Positions 26,784-34,861 are shown, counted from the first letter of the stretch. The stretch is 58,493 bases of DNA from Sedimenticola sp. (GCA_026992075.1 JALXAM010000062.1:51472-109964); one strand, 5' to 3'. The notes: a model not told the origin generated them from the letters alone. Numbers and translations are program-made.

Positions 26784-26825
26784 AAAAAACCGCCACACGC
26801 CAACAATGGCGTGCAGCGGTGGTTT
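26784..26825 (-). terminator. rho-independent terminator after rplI
   Basis: On the reverse strand an imperfect stem (TGGCGTGTGGCGG at its 3' side) with a TTGT loop is followed by TTTTTTCTTT. It lies 30-70 bases after the rplI stop and before dnaB, so the ribosomal operon probably ends here. Confidence 0.75.
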
Positions 26826-26853
26826 CCGGGTGCGGCGCCGGCCGGCGCGCCCG

Positions 26854-27306
26854 TCATTCTTCGGCGACGATCACCACCTTGAGCGTGGCGTTGACGTCGG
26901 GGTGGAGGTGCAGCACCACCTCGTACTCGCCGGTATTGCGCATGGGCCCCTCAGGCAGCCGGATCTCGGCCTTGGTCACCTCCACGCCGGCCTCCCCGCA
27001 GGCGCGGGCGATGTCGGTGGTACCCACCGAACCGAACAGCTTGCCCTCCTCGCCCGCCTTGTGGGCGATGGTCACCTCGCCCAGGTTCTCGATCGCCTCC
27101 TTGCGCGACTGGGCCTCCGCCAGCTTCTCCGCCGCCTGCTTCTCCAGCTCCGCACGCCGCTTCTCGAACTCCACCAGGTTCTCCTTGGTGGCGGGCACCG
27201 CCTTGCCGGTGGGAATCAGGTAGTTGCGGCCGTAACCGGCTTTCACCGTCACCTTGTCGCCCAGTTCACCCAGGCCCGTCACTTTGTCCAGAAGGATCAC
27301 TTCCAT
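26854..27306 (-). CDS. rplI: 50S ribosomal protein L9
   Basis: A 150-residue ribosomal protein. The N-terminal L9 domain has [32 protein letters not shown]; a long charged connecting helix and the C-terminal rRNA-binding domain ([14 protein letters not shown]) follow. It is the last gene of the rpsF-rpsR-DUF2232-rplI operon. Confidence 0.98.
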   Translation of the reverse strand: MEVILLDKVTGLGELGDKVTVKAGYGRNYLIPTGKAVPATKENLVEFEKRRAELEKQAAEKLAEAQSRKEAIENLGEVTIAHKAGEEGKLFGSVGTTDIARACGEAGVEVTKAEIRLPEGPMRNTGEYEVVLHLHPDVNATLKVVIVAEE

Positions 27307-27329
27307 CGTTCAACACCTCTCAAGGTTTT

Positions 27330-28247
27330 TCACTCGTCCCCCGAGCGGGGTCCACGAGGCCGGACTCTCGCCCGAAAATTCACAATGCCATCGGCAAAAC
27401 CCAGGGCCGAGACCAGGGTGAAACTGGCCGGCATGCCGAAGATCAACAAAAAATAGAAGCCGACGAGCCACAGCTGGCCGCCCTGCAACCGAGCCACCAG
27501 GCCGTGCACCGTGGCCACCCCCTGCACCAGGAAGGCCGCCATGCCCACCAGGGAGGCCTGCGCCAGGATGCCCGGTTTCTCCTGCAGGGCTCCCGCCAGC
27601 AGCAACAGGGGCACCAGCACCAGCAACCAACGCCCCAGGCGCAGTTCCCGGAACTCCTGAGAAAAGCCACCCGGGTTGTAGAGCAGCGCCTGCCAGCCCC
27701 GCGCCAGGAACAGCGACAGCACCAGCTCCAGGAACCAGGCCGCTCCCAGGCCTCCGGCCATCCAGGGAGCGATTCCCTTCACCATCGCCTCCCGCTCGGC
27801 CTCGCTCACCACCGCGGGATCCAGCACCTGGGCGGCATATTCGTTCAGCAACGCCTGCCAGTGGGCGGTGACATCGTCCAGTAACAGGTACTGCGCCGCC
27901 ACCATCAGCAGGCCGAGAACCACCGCCAGTTCCACCACCAGCCGCAGCGAGCGGGTGGCCCGCAACACCTCGGCCAGGGCCATCAGCGGCAGCCACACCA
28001 GCAGTCCGGTGAACGCGAGGGCCATCGGCTGCCCGAACAACAAGGCGCCCAACAGCCCCAGCGCCACCAGCCCGAGGAGGCTCACCAAAGCCCCTTCGCG
28101 CAGGCCGTGACGCAGGGTCACCAGCCCCACCACCGCGGCGCTCAGCAACCCCAACGGGGTGACGAGAAGCGCCAGGACCAAGAACACGGTGGCAGCCATC
28201 GCCGCCCGTGTACGGCCCTTCATGATCCATGCGGCCAGCGCTTTCAT
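27330..28247 (-). CDS. DUF2232 membrane protein
   Basis: A 305-residue integral membrane protein with about eight hydrophobic segments and no recognisable catalytic motif. Its position between rpsR and rplI is typical of DUF2232 (YybS-like) proteins in many proteobacteria. Function unknown. The ATG at 28247 (MKALAAWIMKGR) was chosen; an in-frame ATG at 28280 would add 11 residues. The gap to rplI is 23 bases. Confidence 0.8.
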   Translation of the reverse strand: MKALAAWIMKGRTRAAMAATVFLVLALLVTPLGLLSAAVVGLVTLRHGLREGALVSLLGLVALGLLGALLFGQPMALAFTGLLVWLPLMALAEVLRATRSLRLVVELAVVLGLLMVAAQYLLLDDVTAHWQALLNEYAAQVLDPAVVSEAEREAMVKGIAPWMAGGLGAAWFLELVLSLFLARGWQALLYNPGGFSQEFRELRLGRWLLVLVPLLLLAGALQEKPGILAQASLVGMAAFLVQGVATVHGLVARLQGGQLWLVGFYFLLIFGMPASFTLVSALGFADGIVNFRARVRPRGPRSGDE

Positions 28248-28301
28248 GGTCGTTGGCGACACGCCGCCAAACAGCGGCATGCCAGCCGGGCCTACCGGTC
28301 C

Positions 28302-28529
28302 CTACTTGTGGGAATCGGTGTAGGGCAGCAGCGCCAGGAAACGGGCCCGCTTGATGGCATTAGCCAGCTGCCGCTGGTACTTGGCGCTGGTGCCGGTGAT
28401 GCGGCTCGGCACGATCTTGCCCGTTTCGCTCACGTACTGCTTGAGCAGGTTGAGATCCTTGTAGTCGATCTCGGTGATGCCCTCCGCGGTGAAGCGGCAG
28501 TATTTCCTGCGTCGATAATAGCGTGACAT
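28302..28529 (-). CDS. rpsR: 30S ribosomal protein S18
   Basis: A 75-residue basic protein with the family segments [20 protein letters not shown] and [33 protein letters not shown]. The RBS (AGGAG, ~28540) lies just outside a MITE-like element inserted upstream. Confidence 0.98.
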   Translation of the reverse strand: MSRYYRRRKYCRFTAEGITEIDYKDLNLLKQYVSETGKIVPSRITGTSAKYQRQLANAIKRARFLALLPYTDSHK

Positions 28530-28550
28530 GATTCAGTTACTCCTGCACAA

Positions 28551-28711
28551 GGGAACCTCTGGTTTAATCCTGGACGAAGCAGGTTGTTCTCCTCCGGTTC
28601 GAGTACAAGGCGAAATTCGCAGCCAATAGCCGGCTATTGACAAGAGCTTCAACGCAGTAATCGGACCGGAGGGGGGCAAGATGCGAGTTCATGGATTAGA
28701 TCAGAGGTTCC
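28551..28711 (+). mobile_element. 161-bp MITE-like element, copy A (between rpsF and rpsR)
   Basis: The element begins GGGAACCTCTGG and ends ATCAGAGGTTCC, giving terminal inverted repeats of about 19 bases with a few mismatches. It aligns without gaps to 37462-37622 at roughly 92 percent identity (about 13 differences by eye). It has no ORF of its own. A central palindrome (CCAATAGCCGGCTATTG) is present. Both copies are preceded by CACAA. A clear target-site duplication is not resolved. Confidence 0.85.
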
Positions 28712-28717
28712 ATGGGT

Positions 28718-29068
28718 TCAGGCGACCGCCTCGGGGGCGCTCTCCTTCTCATCGGTCTTGGCCAGCGGCGAAGGCTCGGTGATGGCCTCGTCGCGGCGGA
28801 TGGTGAGATGGCGCAGCACGGCATCGTTGAAGCGGAAGGCGGTCTCCAGCTCGTTGAGCGTCTTGCCCTCGCACTCGATGTTCATGAGCACGTAGTGCGC
28901 CTTGTGCAGCTTGTTGATGGGATAGGCGAGCTGGCGCCGGCCCCAGTCCTCGAGGCGGTGGATCTTGCCGCCCTGCTCCTCGATGGTGGCGCGGTAGCGC
29001 TCGATCATGGCAGGGACCTGCTCGCTCTGGTCCGGATGGACCATGAAGACGATCTCGTAGTGTCGCAT
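28718..29068 (-). CDS. rpsF: 30S ribosomal protein S6
   Basis: A 116-residue protein with [25 protein letters not shown] and the central [27 protein letters not shown] segment diagnostic of S6. It starts at 29068 behind AAAGGAG. It is the first gene of the ribosomal operon. Between it and rpsR only the MITE-like element and short flanks are present. Confidence 0.97.
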   Translation of the reverse strand: MRHYEIVFMVHPDQSEQVPAMIERYRATIEEQGGKIHRLEDWGRRQLAYPINKLHKAHYVLMNIECEGKTLNELETAFRFNDAVLRHLTIRRDEAITEPSPLAKTDEKESAPEAVA

Positions 29069-29197
29069 TGTCGCTCCTTTCGGTTTCAACAGCCTCCCGC
29101 CGGTGCGGTGAGGCAAGGAGAGCCCGTCTCGCCACGGGCAAGGAGCGCGGATTGTAGGAAAAGCGGCCGCTCAGATCAAGGGCAGCGAGCCATTGCG

Positions 29198-29490
29198 TCA
29201 AAGTCTTTCCAGCCAATACCGGGGGCACCTGCGGTGATGGGCAACCGCCAATACCTGCACCGTGCCTGAAACCTCGCGATAAAACACCGTGTAGGAAAAC
29301 GCTCCATTCGAATTCGTCGGATGCCGGGCTCTTTCTCGACCGGATACCGCTGGGGTGCCTCACAAACCCGCCCCAGGGTTTTCTCGAACTCTGCAAGATA
29401 CAAAGCACCAAGTCCGGCTCTTTTCGACTCGAAGTAGGCGACGATCTCGAGGTGCTCGGCTTCGGCGTTGGGGTGAAATACGTAAGTCAC
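29198..29490 (-). pseudogene. ParE/RelE-type toxin gene with a one-base frameshift
   Basis: The first ~66 codons read as a ParE-type toxin (TYVFHPNAEAEHLEIVAYFESKRAGLG ... IRRIRMERFP). The open frame then continues to 29176 with an unrelated tail. One base is missing near 29294-29296. Restoring it gives the expected end YTVFYREVSGTVQVLAVAHHRR and a stop at 29198, for 97 residues. The start is a GTG overlapping the antitoxin stop (GTGA). It is therefore probably inactive, unless the missing base is a sequencing error. Confidence 0.8.
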
Positions 29491-29711
29491 CGCAGGAATC
29501 GCCGAGCCTTGCGCCTGACCTCGTCTGCCGGAACGGGTTGAACGGTACCCTCATCGAGCTCTCTGGCCCTACGTTGCGCTTCCGCAAGCCATTCCTCTTC
29601 GATCTCGTGTTCGGACGGCTCATCCAGGCTGAGCAGAAGTTTCCGGGCCAGCTCCGCCCGTTCGTCTTCGGGTAGATGAAGAACTTCCTCTTCGATCTGC
29701 TTCAGTTTCAT
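29487..29711 (-). CDS. addiction-module antitoxin component
   Basis: A 74-residue, mostly helical, acidic protein (MKLKQIEEEVLHLPEDERAELARKLLLSLDEPSE) of the short addiction-module family often paired with ParE-type toxins. The toxin gene overlaps its stop codon by four bases. The start is set at the internal ATG 29711; an upstream in-frame ATG at 29759 lacks support. The toxin is frameshifted, so this antitoxin may be an orphan remnant. Confidence 0.8.
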   Translation of the reverse strand: MKLKQIEEEVLHLPEDERAELARKLLLSLDEPSEHEIEEEWLAEAQRRARELDEGTVQPVPADEVRRKARRFLR

Positions 29712-29897
29712 CTCGAAAACCTCCCGCTTGCACACCCTTTCCGAACCAGCCGGGGCCATGCGGGCGTATGTCCTTCAACGGCTGACTCAGATGGCGCCAC
29801 GTCCTGGCCACAAGGCTAGCTGAATTGCCAACCTGGCTGCAAACCCCGCTGCCTTTGCCAGGCCACACGGTTAGAAGCGCTCCGAGCCTTGATCACT

Positions 29898-30479
29898 TCA
29901 GGCAAGAACGATACCCAGGGCCTGAAGGCGGGCGGCGATGGCGGGATCACGGGTGCGCAGCCAGCGGCCATAGAGGGCCATCACCCGGCGCGCATCGCGA
30001 TTTGGGTCTGGCTCGCCGGCGGCGGCCACCAGCTCCAGCAGGCTGGCGAACTGGCGGGTGAGCTCGTCGAAGACATGGCGGTTGCCGGGCGCGTGTTCGG
30101 CCAGATACTCGTAGGCGCCGCTGCCCATGCCGATGAAGTAGTCGCGGCGGATGCCCCAGCGGCGGTAGCGCTCGCGCAGGAAGGCGCCGAGAAAGAGCGC
30201 CAGCTCACCCAGGCGCTGCAGCAGGAGACAGCGCTGCCGGTCATCGGCCGCCTGCAGGGCATCACCGTAGAGCAGCGCCAGCGGACGCACGCCGTAACGT
30301 CCGTCGAAGTAGTCGAACAGGTGCTCGCTGCGACTGAAACGCCCCAGCATGTCGCACAGGTACCAGACGGTGTCCTCCTGCGGCGGCGGCTCCAGGCCCT
30401 GGGCCTCGATCTCGCGCATCAGGCGGTGTTGGAAGAATTCCACCAGGGAATGGGCTGGATGAACTCGATCCATTCGCAT
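29898..30479 (-). CDS. conserved hypothetical protein
   Basis: A 193-residue soluble protein, mostly helical, with many Arg, Tyr and Phe residues (DTVWYLCDMLGRFSRSEHLFDYFDGRYGVRPLALLYGDAL; RERYRRWGIRRDYFIGMGSGAYEYLAEHAPG). No family is recognised with confidence. The start at 30479 follows GAGGTG with good spacing; the frame is open further upstream but no better signal is seen. A TTGTCG/TATTCT pair 18 bases apart lies upstream and could be its promoter. It is 174 bp downstream of the HPr-rel-A cluster and may be independent of it. Confidence 0.65.
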   Translation of the reverse strand: MRMDRVHPAHSLVEFFQHRLMREIEAQGLEPPPQEDTVWYLCDMLGRFSRSEHLFDYFDGRYGVRPLALLYGDALQAADDRQRCLLLQRLGELALFLGAFLRERYRRWGIRRDYFIGMGSGAYEYLAEHAPGNRHVFDELTRQFASLLELVAAAGEPDPNRDARRVMALYGRWLRTRDPAIAARLQALGIVLA

Positions 30480-30653
30480 ATCGTTCACCTCGCAGAATAA
30501 CTTTCTACCAGGAATATCGACAATTTGAATGGTTTCCTTGAAAAGTGCTGTAAAAAACGAGAAGAGGCTTCCTGTTTGCCCCACGTGCGCCACAGAAATC
30601 GAGTCCTGGCTCAGACGATGGACATCAGTTGGATCCACAAAAAAGAAACCGGT

Positions 30654-31724
30654 TCAACGCCCCTTGCCGCCACCCCGCAGCCGCACCATCGATTTCCGGG
30701 CCAGGTGCGAAGCCAACAATGCCGGGGGCATGCGGATCCAGTGTGAGCGCAGGTAGAGCAGCCACTGTCGAAAGGCCGGGGGCCGCTCGTGGAGACGACG
30801 GGGCCGCAGCACCTCCCGCACCAGGTGGTTCATCAGTTTCCGCACCGGCCAGGCGGGGAGCTCCCCGCGTGCCCCGGCCAGCGAAGCGGTCTCCACCGGC
30901 GTGTTCAACAGTGCCCTGGCCGCCTCCAGCACGTACCAGAGCGGCCTCGCCAGACCCAGCTCCCGGGCGCGGCAAATCAGCTGCTCCGGAAACCCTGGAT
31001 CCTCCGCCATGAAGTGAAGACAGAGCTGGTGGAGGTCGAACAGATCCCGCAGGCCGCCTCGCAGTTCGTCCGCAACCACCAGGTGGACCGCGCTGTGCAG
31101 GACCATGTCGGCCGGCGACAACACCAGCAGGCCTTTCTCCAGCGGCGCTGCCGACTCCCACAGCTTTTCCGCCGGCACCTGGTAGCGCCCCGTGAGCGGC
31201 AGCAGGTTGTGGTGAAGATCCACCTCCACCCCTCGCAGAGGGTGCACCAGCGGGGGGATCTCGTGCATCCATTCCCGGTAGTAGCGCTGGTCGTAATCGT
31301 CTTCGGTACGGCTGATCCATCCGGCATCGAGCAACGCCTGCTCCACGCCGGCAAGGTCGCTGCGACCCACCAACAGATCGAGATCGGAAAGAAACCGGCC
31401 ACGCCTTGGCGGCAATTCCGCTTCCAGGTAGGCGATTCCTTTGAGCAATACCAGGGGCGCCTCCACCACCCGTCGCAGGGCCTCCAGTTCGCGGCGGCAC
31501 TGGAGCTGGATGAAATCCACGTAGGCCTGCTCTCCGCGGATGATATCCTGCGCCCTGACCGGCATCGAAGACCAGACGCCTGCTTCCCTGGCCAGCCACC
31601 CCAGGCTGGCCAGCAGTCGCGCCTCCCGCGCCATGGGCAACAGATGATCCCAGGATGCCTCCGACAACGCCGACAGGCGCTCAGGTTCCCGTAGCACCTC
31701 GAGAAGCGGGTTGGCCTCGCTCAT
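30654..31724 (-). CDS. nucleotidyltransferase-family protein (NTP_transf_5-like)
   Basis: A 356-residue protein. The core LLKGIAYLEAELPPRRGRFLSDLDLLVGRSD holds the nucleotidyltransferase metal motif (Asp114 and Asp116) after a Gly-Arg turn. ISRTEDDYDQRYYREWMHEIPPLV and GVEVDLHHNLLP follow, as in uncharacterised NTP_transf_5 proteins found in polysaccharide and exosortase regions. The ATG at 31724 overlaps the stop of the HPr-kinase-like gene (ATGA). The acceptor is unknown; it may nucleotidylate a protein or small molecule handled by this cluster. Confidence 0.8.
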   Translation of the reverse strand: MSEANPLLEVLREPERLSALSEASWDHLLPMAREARLLASLGWLAREAGVWSSMPVRAQDIIRGEQAYVDFIQLQCRRELEALRRVVEAPLVLLKGIAYLEAELPPRRGRFLSDLDLLVGRSDLAGVEQALLDAGWISRTEDDYDQRYYREWMHEIPPLVHPLRGVEVDLHHNLLPLTGRYQVPAEKLWESAAPLEKGLLVLSPADMVLHSAVHLVVADELRGGLRDLFDLHQLCLHFMAEDPGFPEQLICRARELGLARPLWYVLEAARALLNTPVETASLAGARGELPAWPVRKLMNHLVREVLRPRRLHERPPAFRQWLLYLRSHWIRMPPALLASHLARKSMVRLRGGGKGR

Positions 31725-32626
31725 CCGACCAGTCGGTTCATGGTCGCCACCGCCTGCTCCAGGTCGCTGTAGCGGTATTCCAGGCACTCAGATTGCCGCA
31801 CCATGGCCGTGAGCGTACGAAAACCGGTCTCGCCGGTCAGCCGGTAGTTGAAGGCGTTATTGGAAAGCCGGACGAAAGCCTCGCTGCGGGCCACCGGCTG
31901 CAGCCGGTTTCCGGCACCCTCCTCGTAGCGGGGAAAAACGATCCAGGCGGGCCGAGCCGGCTCCTGCTGACGCAACACGCTCTCCGTGGTGGGTGCGAGG
32001 TGCGCCACGTCTCCCTTGCGCGTCTTCGGAAAGCGGGGTCCCAGGCGGGCATCGGGCGCAAACCGTCGTATCACCTCAATGGAACGATTCTTGAGCGGTA
32101 TCGCCCTGGGCATGGGCAACAACTGGCCCGATTCCGGCTGGACGATCCCGAATTCATCGGACAACAGCCGCCAGCCGCGCTGCATCAGCGCCGCGCACAG
32201 AGTGCTCTTACCGGACCCCGGCATGGCCGGAAGCACCAGCGCGCGCCCCTCCTTCTCCACCACCGCCGAGTGGAGCTGGCAGTAACGATGGGCGCGCGTG
32301 GCGATGCCGTAGTTGAGGCCCCACTCGAATAGCGGAAAGGCGTGGTCCAGGGGAAAGGGCTCGAAGGGCTCATCACGGTCCAAGCGAAACCGCACCTGGG
32401 GGCGCCAGATCCGCCGAACACCTCGCGCCCGCAGAAGACTAACATGGAAATCGGAGACGCCTTCCGCTGCCAACCACTGGAAATCCCGGTAGAGCTGCTG
32501 GAACACCTCCACCAGGCCCGCAGCCTCGCTGCGCAACAGAATCACGAAGGGACCCGCCTGGAACCGCAACCCCTCGTTTTGTGCAGCACTCACCAGCTCG
32601 CCGGTACCGGCTTCTCCAAACCTCAC
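31721..32626 (-). CDS. HPr kinase-related protein (HprK-rel-A type)
   Basis: A 301-residue protein resembling the C-terminal P-loop kinase domain of HPr kinase/phosphorylase. The P-loop is PGSGKST (136-142), followed by LLSDEFGIV (~155-162) in the place of the HprK acidic motif. The N-terminal half, ending in FEWGLNYGIATRAHRYCQLHSAVVEK, is typical of the HprK-rel-A subfamily. The start is a GTG overlapping the pqqD-like stop (GTGA). No HPr or PTS gene is near, so the substrate is presumably something else, perhaps the exported protein or a small molecule. Confidence 0.85.
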   Translation of the reverse strand: MRFGEAGTGELVSAAQNEGLRFQAGPFVILLRSEAAGLVEVFQQLYRDFQWLAAEGVSDFHVSLLRARGVRRIWRPQVRFRLDRDEPFEPFPLDHAFPLFEWGLNYGIATRAHRYCQLHSAVVEKEGRALVLPAMPGSGKSTLCAALMQRGWRLLSDEFGIVQPESGQLLPMPRAIPLKNRSIEVIRRFAPDARLGPRFPKTRKGDVAHLAPTTESVLRQQEPARPAWIVFPRYEEGAGNRLQPVARSEAFVRLSNNAFNYRLTGETGFRTLTAMVRQSECLEYRYSDLEQAVATMNRLVG

Positions 32627-32943
32627 CCCGACGACTTCTCGACGAGCGCCAGCGAGGCCAGCTCGTCCAGCATTCGCTCGACGCGCGCCCGCCATTCCAC
32701 CGTGCAATCCACCTCGCAGGCGTCGGCGAGCTTGCGTGACAGGGAAGGAAGGGTCATGGGTTCCACAGACAACAACCGAAGGATCTCTGCAGGAAGAGGG
32801 CTGAGCAGATGTGTCTCCCCCGTGGTTCGGTCAAAGATTGTGGCGTCGACCTCCCATTCCTGCCACAACAGCGCTTCGGGATTCCTCGTTTTCCAGTAAA
32901 AATCGCCTTTGCTTACCAGGAGCTGCCTCCATAGAAGGACCAA
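32623..32943 (-). CDS. PqqD-like peptide chaperone of the HPr-rel-A system
   Basis: A protein of up to 106 residues with a PqqD fold. WQEWEVDATIFDRTTGETHLLSPLPAEILRLLS is the hallmark, followed by helices ending in MLDELASLALVEK. PqqD-like proteins bind a leader peptide and present it to a modifying enzyme. The frame opens with TTG at 32943. A GGAGG lies inside it (~32927), so a later non-ATG start, for example the CTG at 32919, is possible. It follows the exported protein gene by 16 bases. Confidence 0.8.
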   Translation of the reverse strand: MVLLWRQLLVSKGDFYWKTRNPEALLWQEWEVDATIFDRTTGETHLLSPLPAEILRLLSVEPMTLPSLSRKLADACEVDCTVEWRARVERMLDELASLALVEKSSG

Positions 32944-32959
32944 CGATCAACCATCATTG

Positions 32960-33532
32960 TCAAGGGTTGTTTGAGGTCATAGAAGCGAGGCAACTGGCGT
33001 TGATCGGTGTCTTTTCTACGAAATCGGGTGGCAACTCGTAGAATTTCGGATAGGGCCCCACTTCCGTGACCGAGGTGTTGTCTGCATCTGGCTGATAATA
33101 TTTCACCACCCAGACAGTCTCTTCACTCAGAATCTTGATGATCTTGTCGAAGTATCTTGCCTTGGGAACTCCGTTCTTGATGCGGTAGAAAGTTCCCGAG
33201 CAGGGGGATGCCCTGGAACAACCCGATCCCATCACGCCGTCGACATCGTACCACCAGTTATTGGTCTTTTTCTTCTTTCCATTGTCGATATGTTTGAACT
33301 TATATCGCTTGACCTCCACCCGTACCCAGGTATCCGGGCTGCTGGTCTCCTCCGATGGAGGCTGCGTACGGGCGTCGTTGATGCACTGATAGGCGCTGGC
33401 ATTGGCAAACGCCGCCCCACTATGCAGCGTGGCAATCACCGGCGCCGTCGCGGCTGCTGTTTTGAGCAGCCTGCGACGCTTTTGGGAAATTTTTTCCTCG
33501 ATTCCCGGGGTACTTTCGGCTTTATTGTTCAT
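32960..33532 (-). CDS. exported cysteine-containing protein, first gene of the HPr-rel-A operon
   Basis: A 190-residue protein of no recognised family. The N-terminus has a twin-arginine-like signal (SQKRRRLLKTAAATAPVIATL) with a likely cleavage after AAFANA. The mature part has four cysteines (50, 105, 111 and 181), a Lys-rich stretch (GKKKKTNNWWYD), a GSGCSRASPCSG loop, and ends in INASCLASMTSNNP. Its place immediately before a PqqD-like gene and behind a good sigma-54 promoter makes it a candidate substrate or product of the cluster. Start 33532; an upstream in-frame ATG at 33625 lacks support. Confidence 0.75.
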   Translation of the reverse strand: MNNKAESTPGIEEKISQKRRRLLKTAAATAPVIATLHSGAAFANASAYQCINDARTQPPSEETSSPDTWVRVEVKRYKFKHIDNGKKKKTNNWWYDVDGVMGSGCSRASPCSGTFYRIKNGVPKARYFDKIIKILSEETVWVVKYYQPDADNTSVTEVGPYPKFYELPPDFVEKTPINASCLASMTSNNP

Positions 33533-33642
33533 GACTGCACGCCTTTCTTTTGTAACTGGCTTCGCTATGATCCCGCTCACGATACAGGCAATGGTAGTAC
33601 TCGGAAGCCGCCAACTCCAAATCAATTGTCACATTAACGAGA

Positions 33643-33658
33643 TGCAAATTGTGTGCCC
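33643..33658 (-). promoter_or_regulatory. candidate sigma-54 promoter of the HPr-rel-A operon
   Basis: The reverse strand reads GGGCACACAATTTGCA. It matches the sigma-54 consensus (TGGCACG-N4-TTGCA) at all but two defined positions, with exact GG-N10-GC spacing. It lies about 110 bases before the start of the exported protein gene. The 322-bp gap 33533-33854 holds this site, AT-rich upstream DNA and the terminator at 33798-33825, and no gene. Confidence 0.7.
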
Positions 33659-33797
33659 TGGATTGTTTCTTATTGATTTTAGGATTTTTTTCCGAAAAAG
33701 AAATACTTTCCGGATCATTTTGTAAAACAATTCGACAAGTAGCATCCCGACCGCAGCATCCAACTTCTTGGGAAGCGGCGATCAAGCTGCCAACACC

Positions 33798-33825
33798 GAA
33801 ATCCCGGCAAGATCGCCGGGATTTC
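33798..33825. terminator. 11-bp stem-loop after the PEP-CTERM gene
   Basis: GAAATCCCGGC (33798-33808) pairs perfectly with GCCGGGATTTC (33815-33825) over a 6-base loop. It lies 30 bases after the PEP-CTERM stop. The U tract is weak in both directions, so termination is likely but not certain. Confidence 0.6.
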
Positions 33826-33854
33826 GTTTGCTCTTCTCGGGATTCAGCTATCGC

Positions 33855-34661
33855 TCACCCCTGCCTGCGTTGTGCCCGGAAGCCTAACGCTGCCAGTCCC
33901 ATGGCGAGCAGCGCCAACGGCAGGGGCTCGGGAACCGGGTTGATGGAACCCTGCTTCACGGAAGCAAAGCGCAGGGTGCCACCGGCCACGAGGAACTCGC
34001 CAAAGCCGTCCCCAAAAAAGGTCACCTGGGAGAAATAGCCCGTATCGTCGATGGCCCCGATGAAGTTGGTATAACTTCCATACTTCGCATATCCAGGATT
34101 GTCGTTGCTAGTCAATGCGTTTGCCGGCAGTGTTGCCGCGCCCCCATCGAAAGCGATCCACAGGCCGGATCCCTTTGCCGGCACGCCATAGTCATCCTGA
34201 ATGTTCTGCGGACGCGTCCTGTTCATGCAGCAGGTCGCCCAGTCGCCGATCTCGAACCCGAACGCATTCACCGGTGAGGAGAATGTGAAAGTCAATCCCG
34301 AATTGAAGCCGGGGATTGGGTCACCTCGGGATATACGGGGATCGATCACCCAAACTGCTCCGGAAAGAGAAATACTATTGGAGGTATAACCCGTTCGCAT
34401 GGAGGGGGTTGTCCCATTGGGCCTGGCGACTGTCACAGTAGCAGGGTTTCCATCCTTATCGGTATAGTTATAAGTATTTTGGCCATACACCACTTGGGCG
34501 GTTACCACCGTGGCCCCCGTTCCGGTGATCACATCATCGAAAGCTGTACCAATTTCATCCAATGCCACATTCACGATGAAAGGCGCAGCAGAAACCGTAC
34601 CCGCTGACAGCATGGCCGAGAAGGCTGCTCCAGCCATGATTCTTTTTGCCAGTTTTTTCAT
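33855..34661 (-). CDS. PEP-CTERM sorting domain protein
   Basis: A 268-residue secreted protein. An N-terminal signal peptide (MKKLAKRIMAGAAFSAMLSAGTVSAAP) is followed by a beta-rich extracellular body. The C-terminus is the tripartite PEP-CTERM signal: VPEP, a hydrophobic helix (LPLALLAMGLAALGF) and a basic tail (RAQRRQG). Such proteins are cut by an exosortase and usually enter an extracellular matrix. No exosortase is in this window, so it must be encoded elsewhere. The start 34661 is behind AAGGAGA. A sigma-54-like site precedes it. Confidence 0.92.
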   Translation of the reverse strand: MKKLAKRIMAGAAFSAMLSAGTVSAAPFIVNVALDEIGTAFDDVITGTGATVVTAQVVYGQNTYNYTDKDGNPATVTVARPNGTTPSMRTGYTSNSISLSGAVWVIDPRISRGDPIPGFNSGLTFTFSSPVNAFGFEIGDWATCCMNRTRPQNIQDDYGVPAKGSGLWIAFDGGAATLPANALTSNDNPGYAKYGSYTNFIGAIDDTGYFSQVTFFGDGFGEFLVAGGTLRFASVKQGSINPVPEPLPLALLAMGLAALGFRAQRRQG

Positions 34662-34740
34662 TTCGAATGTCTCCTTGAGTAGTGTTCCAGTATCCACGAT
34701 TGCCTCAGATCACCGACCTGATACCGCACGTAGTAACCTA

Positions 34741-34756
34741 TGCAAATCCTATACCA
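34741..34756 (-). promoter_or_regulatory. candidate sigma-54 promoter of the PEP-CTERM gene
   Basis: The reverse strand reads TGGTATAGGATTTGCA, with TGG and TTGCA and exact GG-N10-GC spacing. Three internal positions differ from consensus. It is about 80 bases before the gene start. PEP-CTERM genes are known in some proteobacteria to be controlled by the sigma-54 activator PrsR, which fits. The rest of 34662-34861 is AT-rich and holds no gene. Confidence 0.55.
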
Positions 34757-34861
34757 CCAAAACAAGGATCCACGTAACAAGTTGATTCTATTTCGAATAT
34801 TTTTTCTAATCGCGTTCTGAACAATACCGCAAACCAAGCACCGTAAAAATTTCTGACAAAT

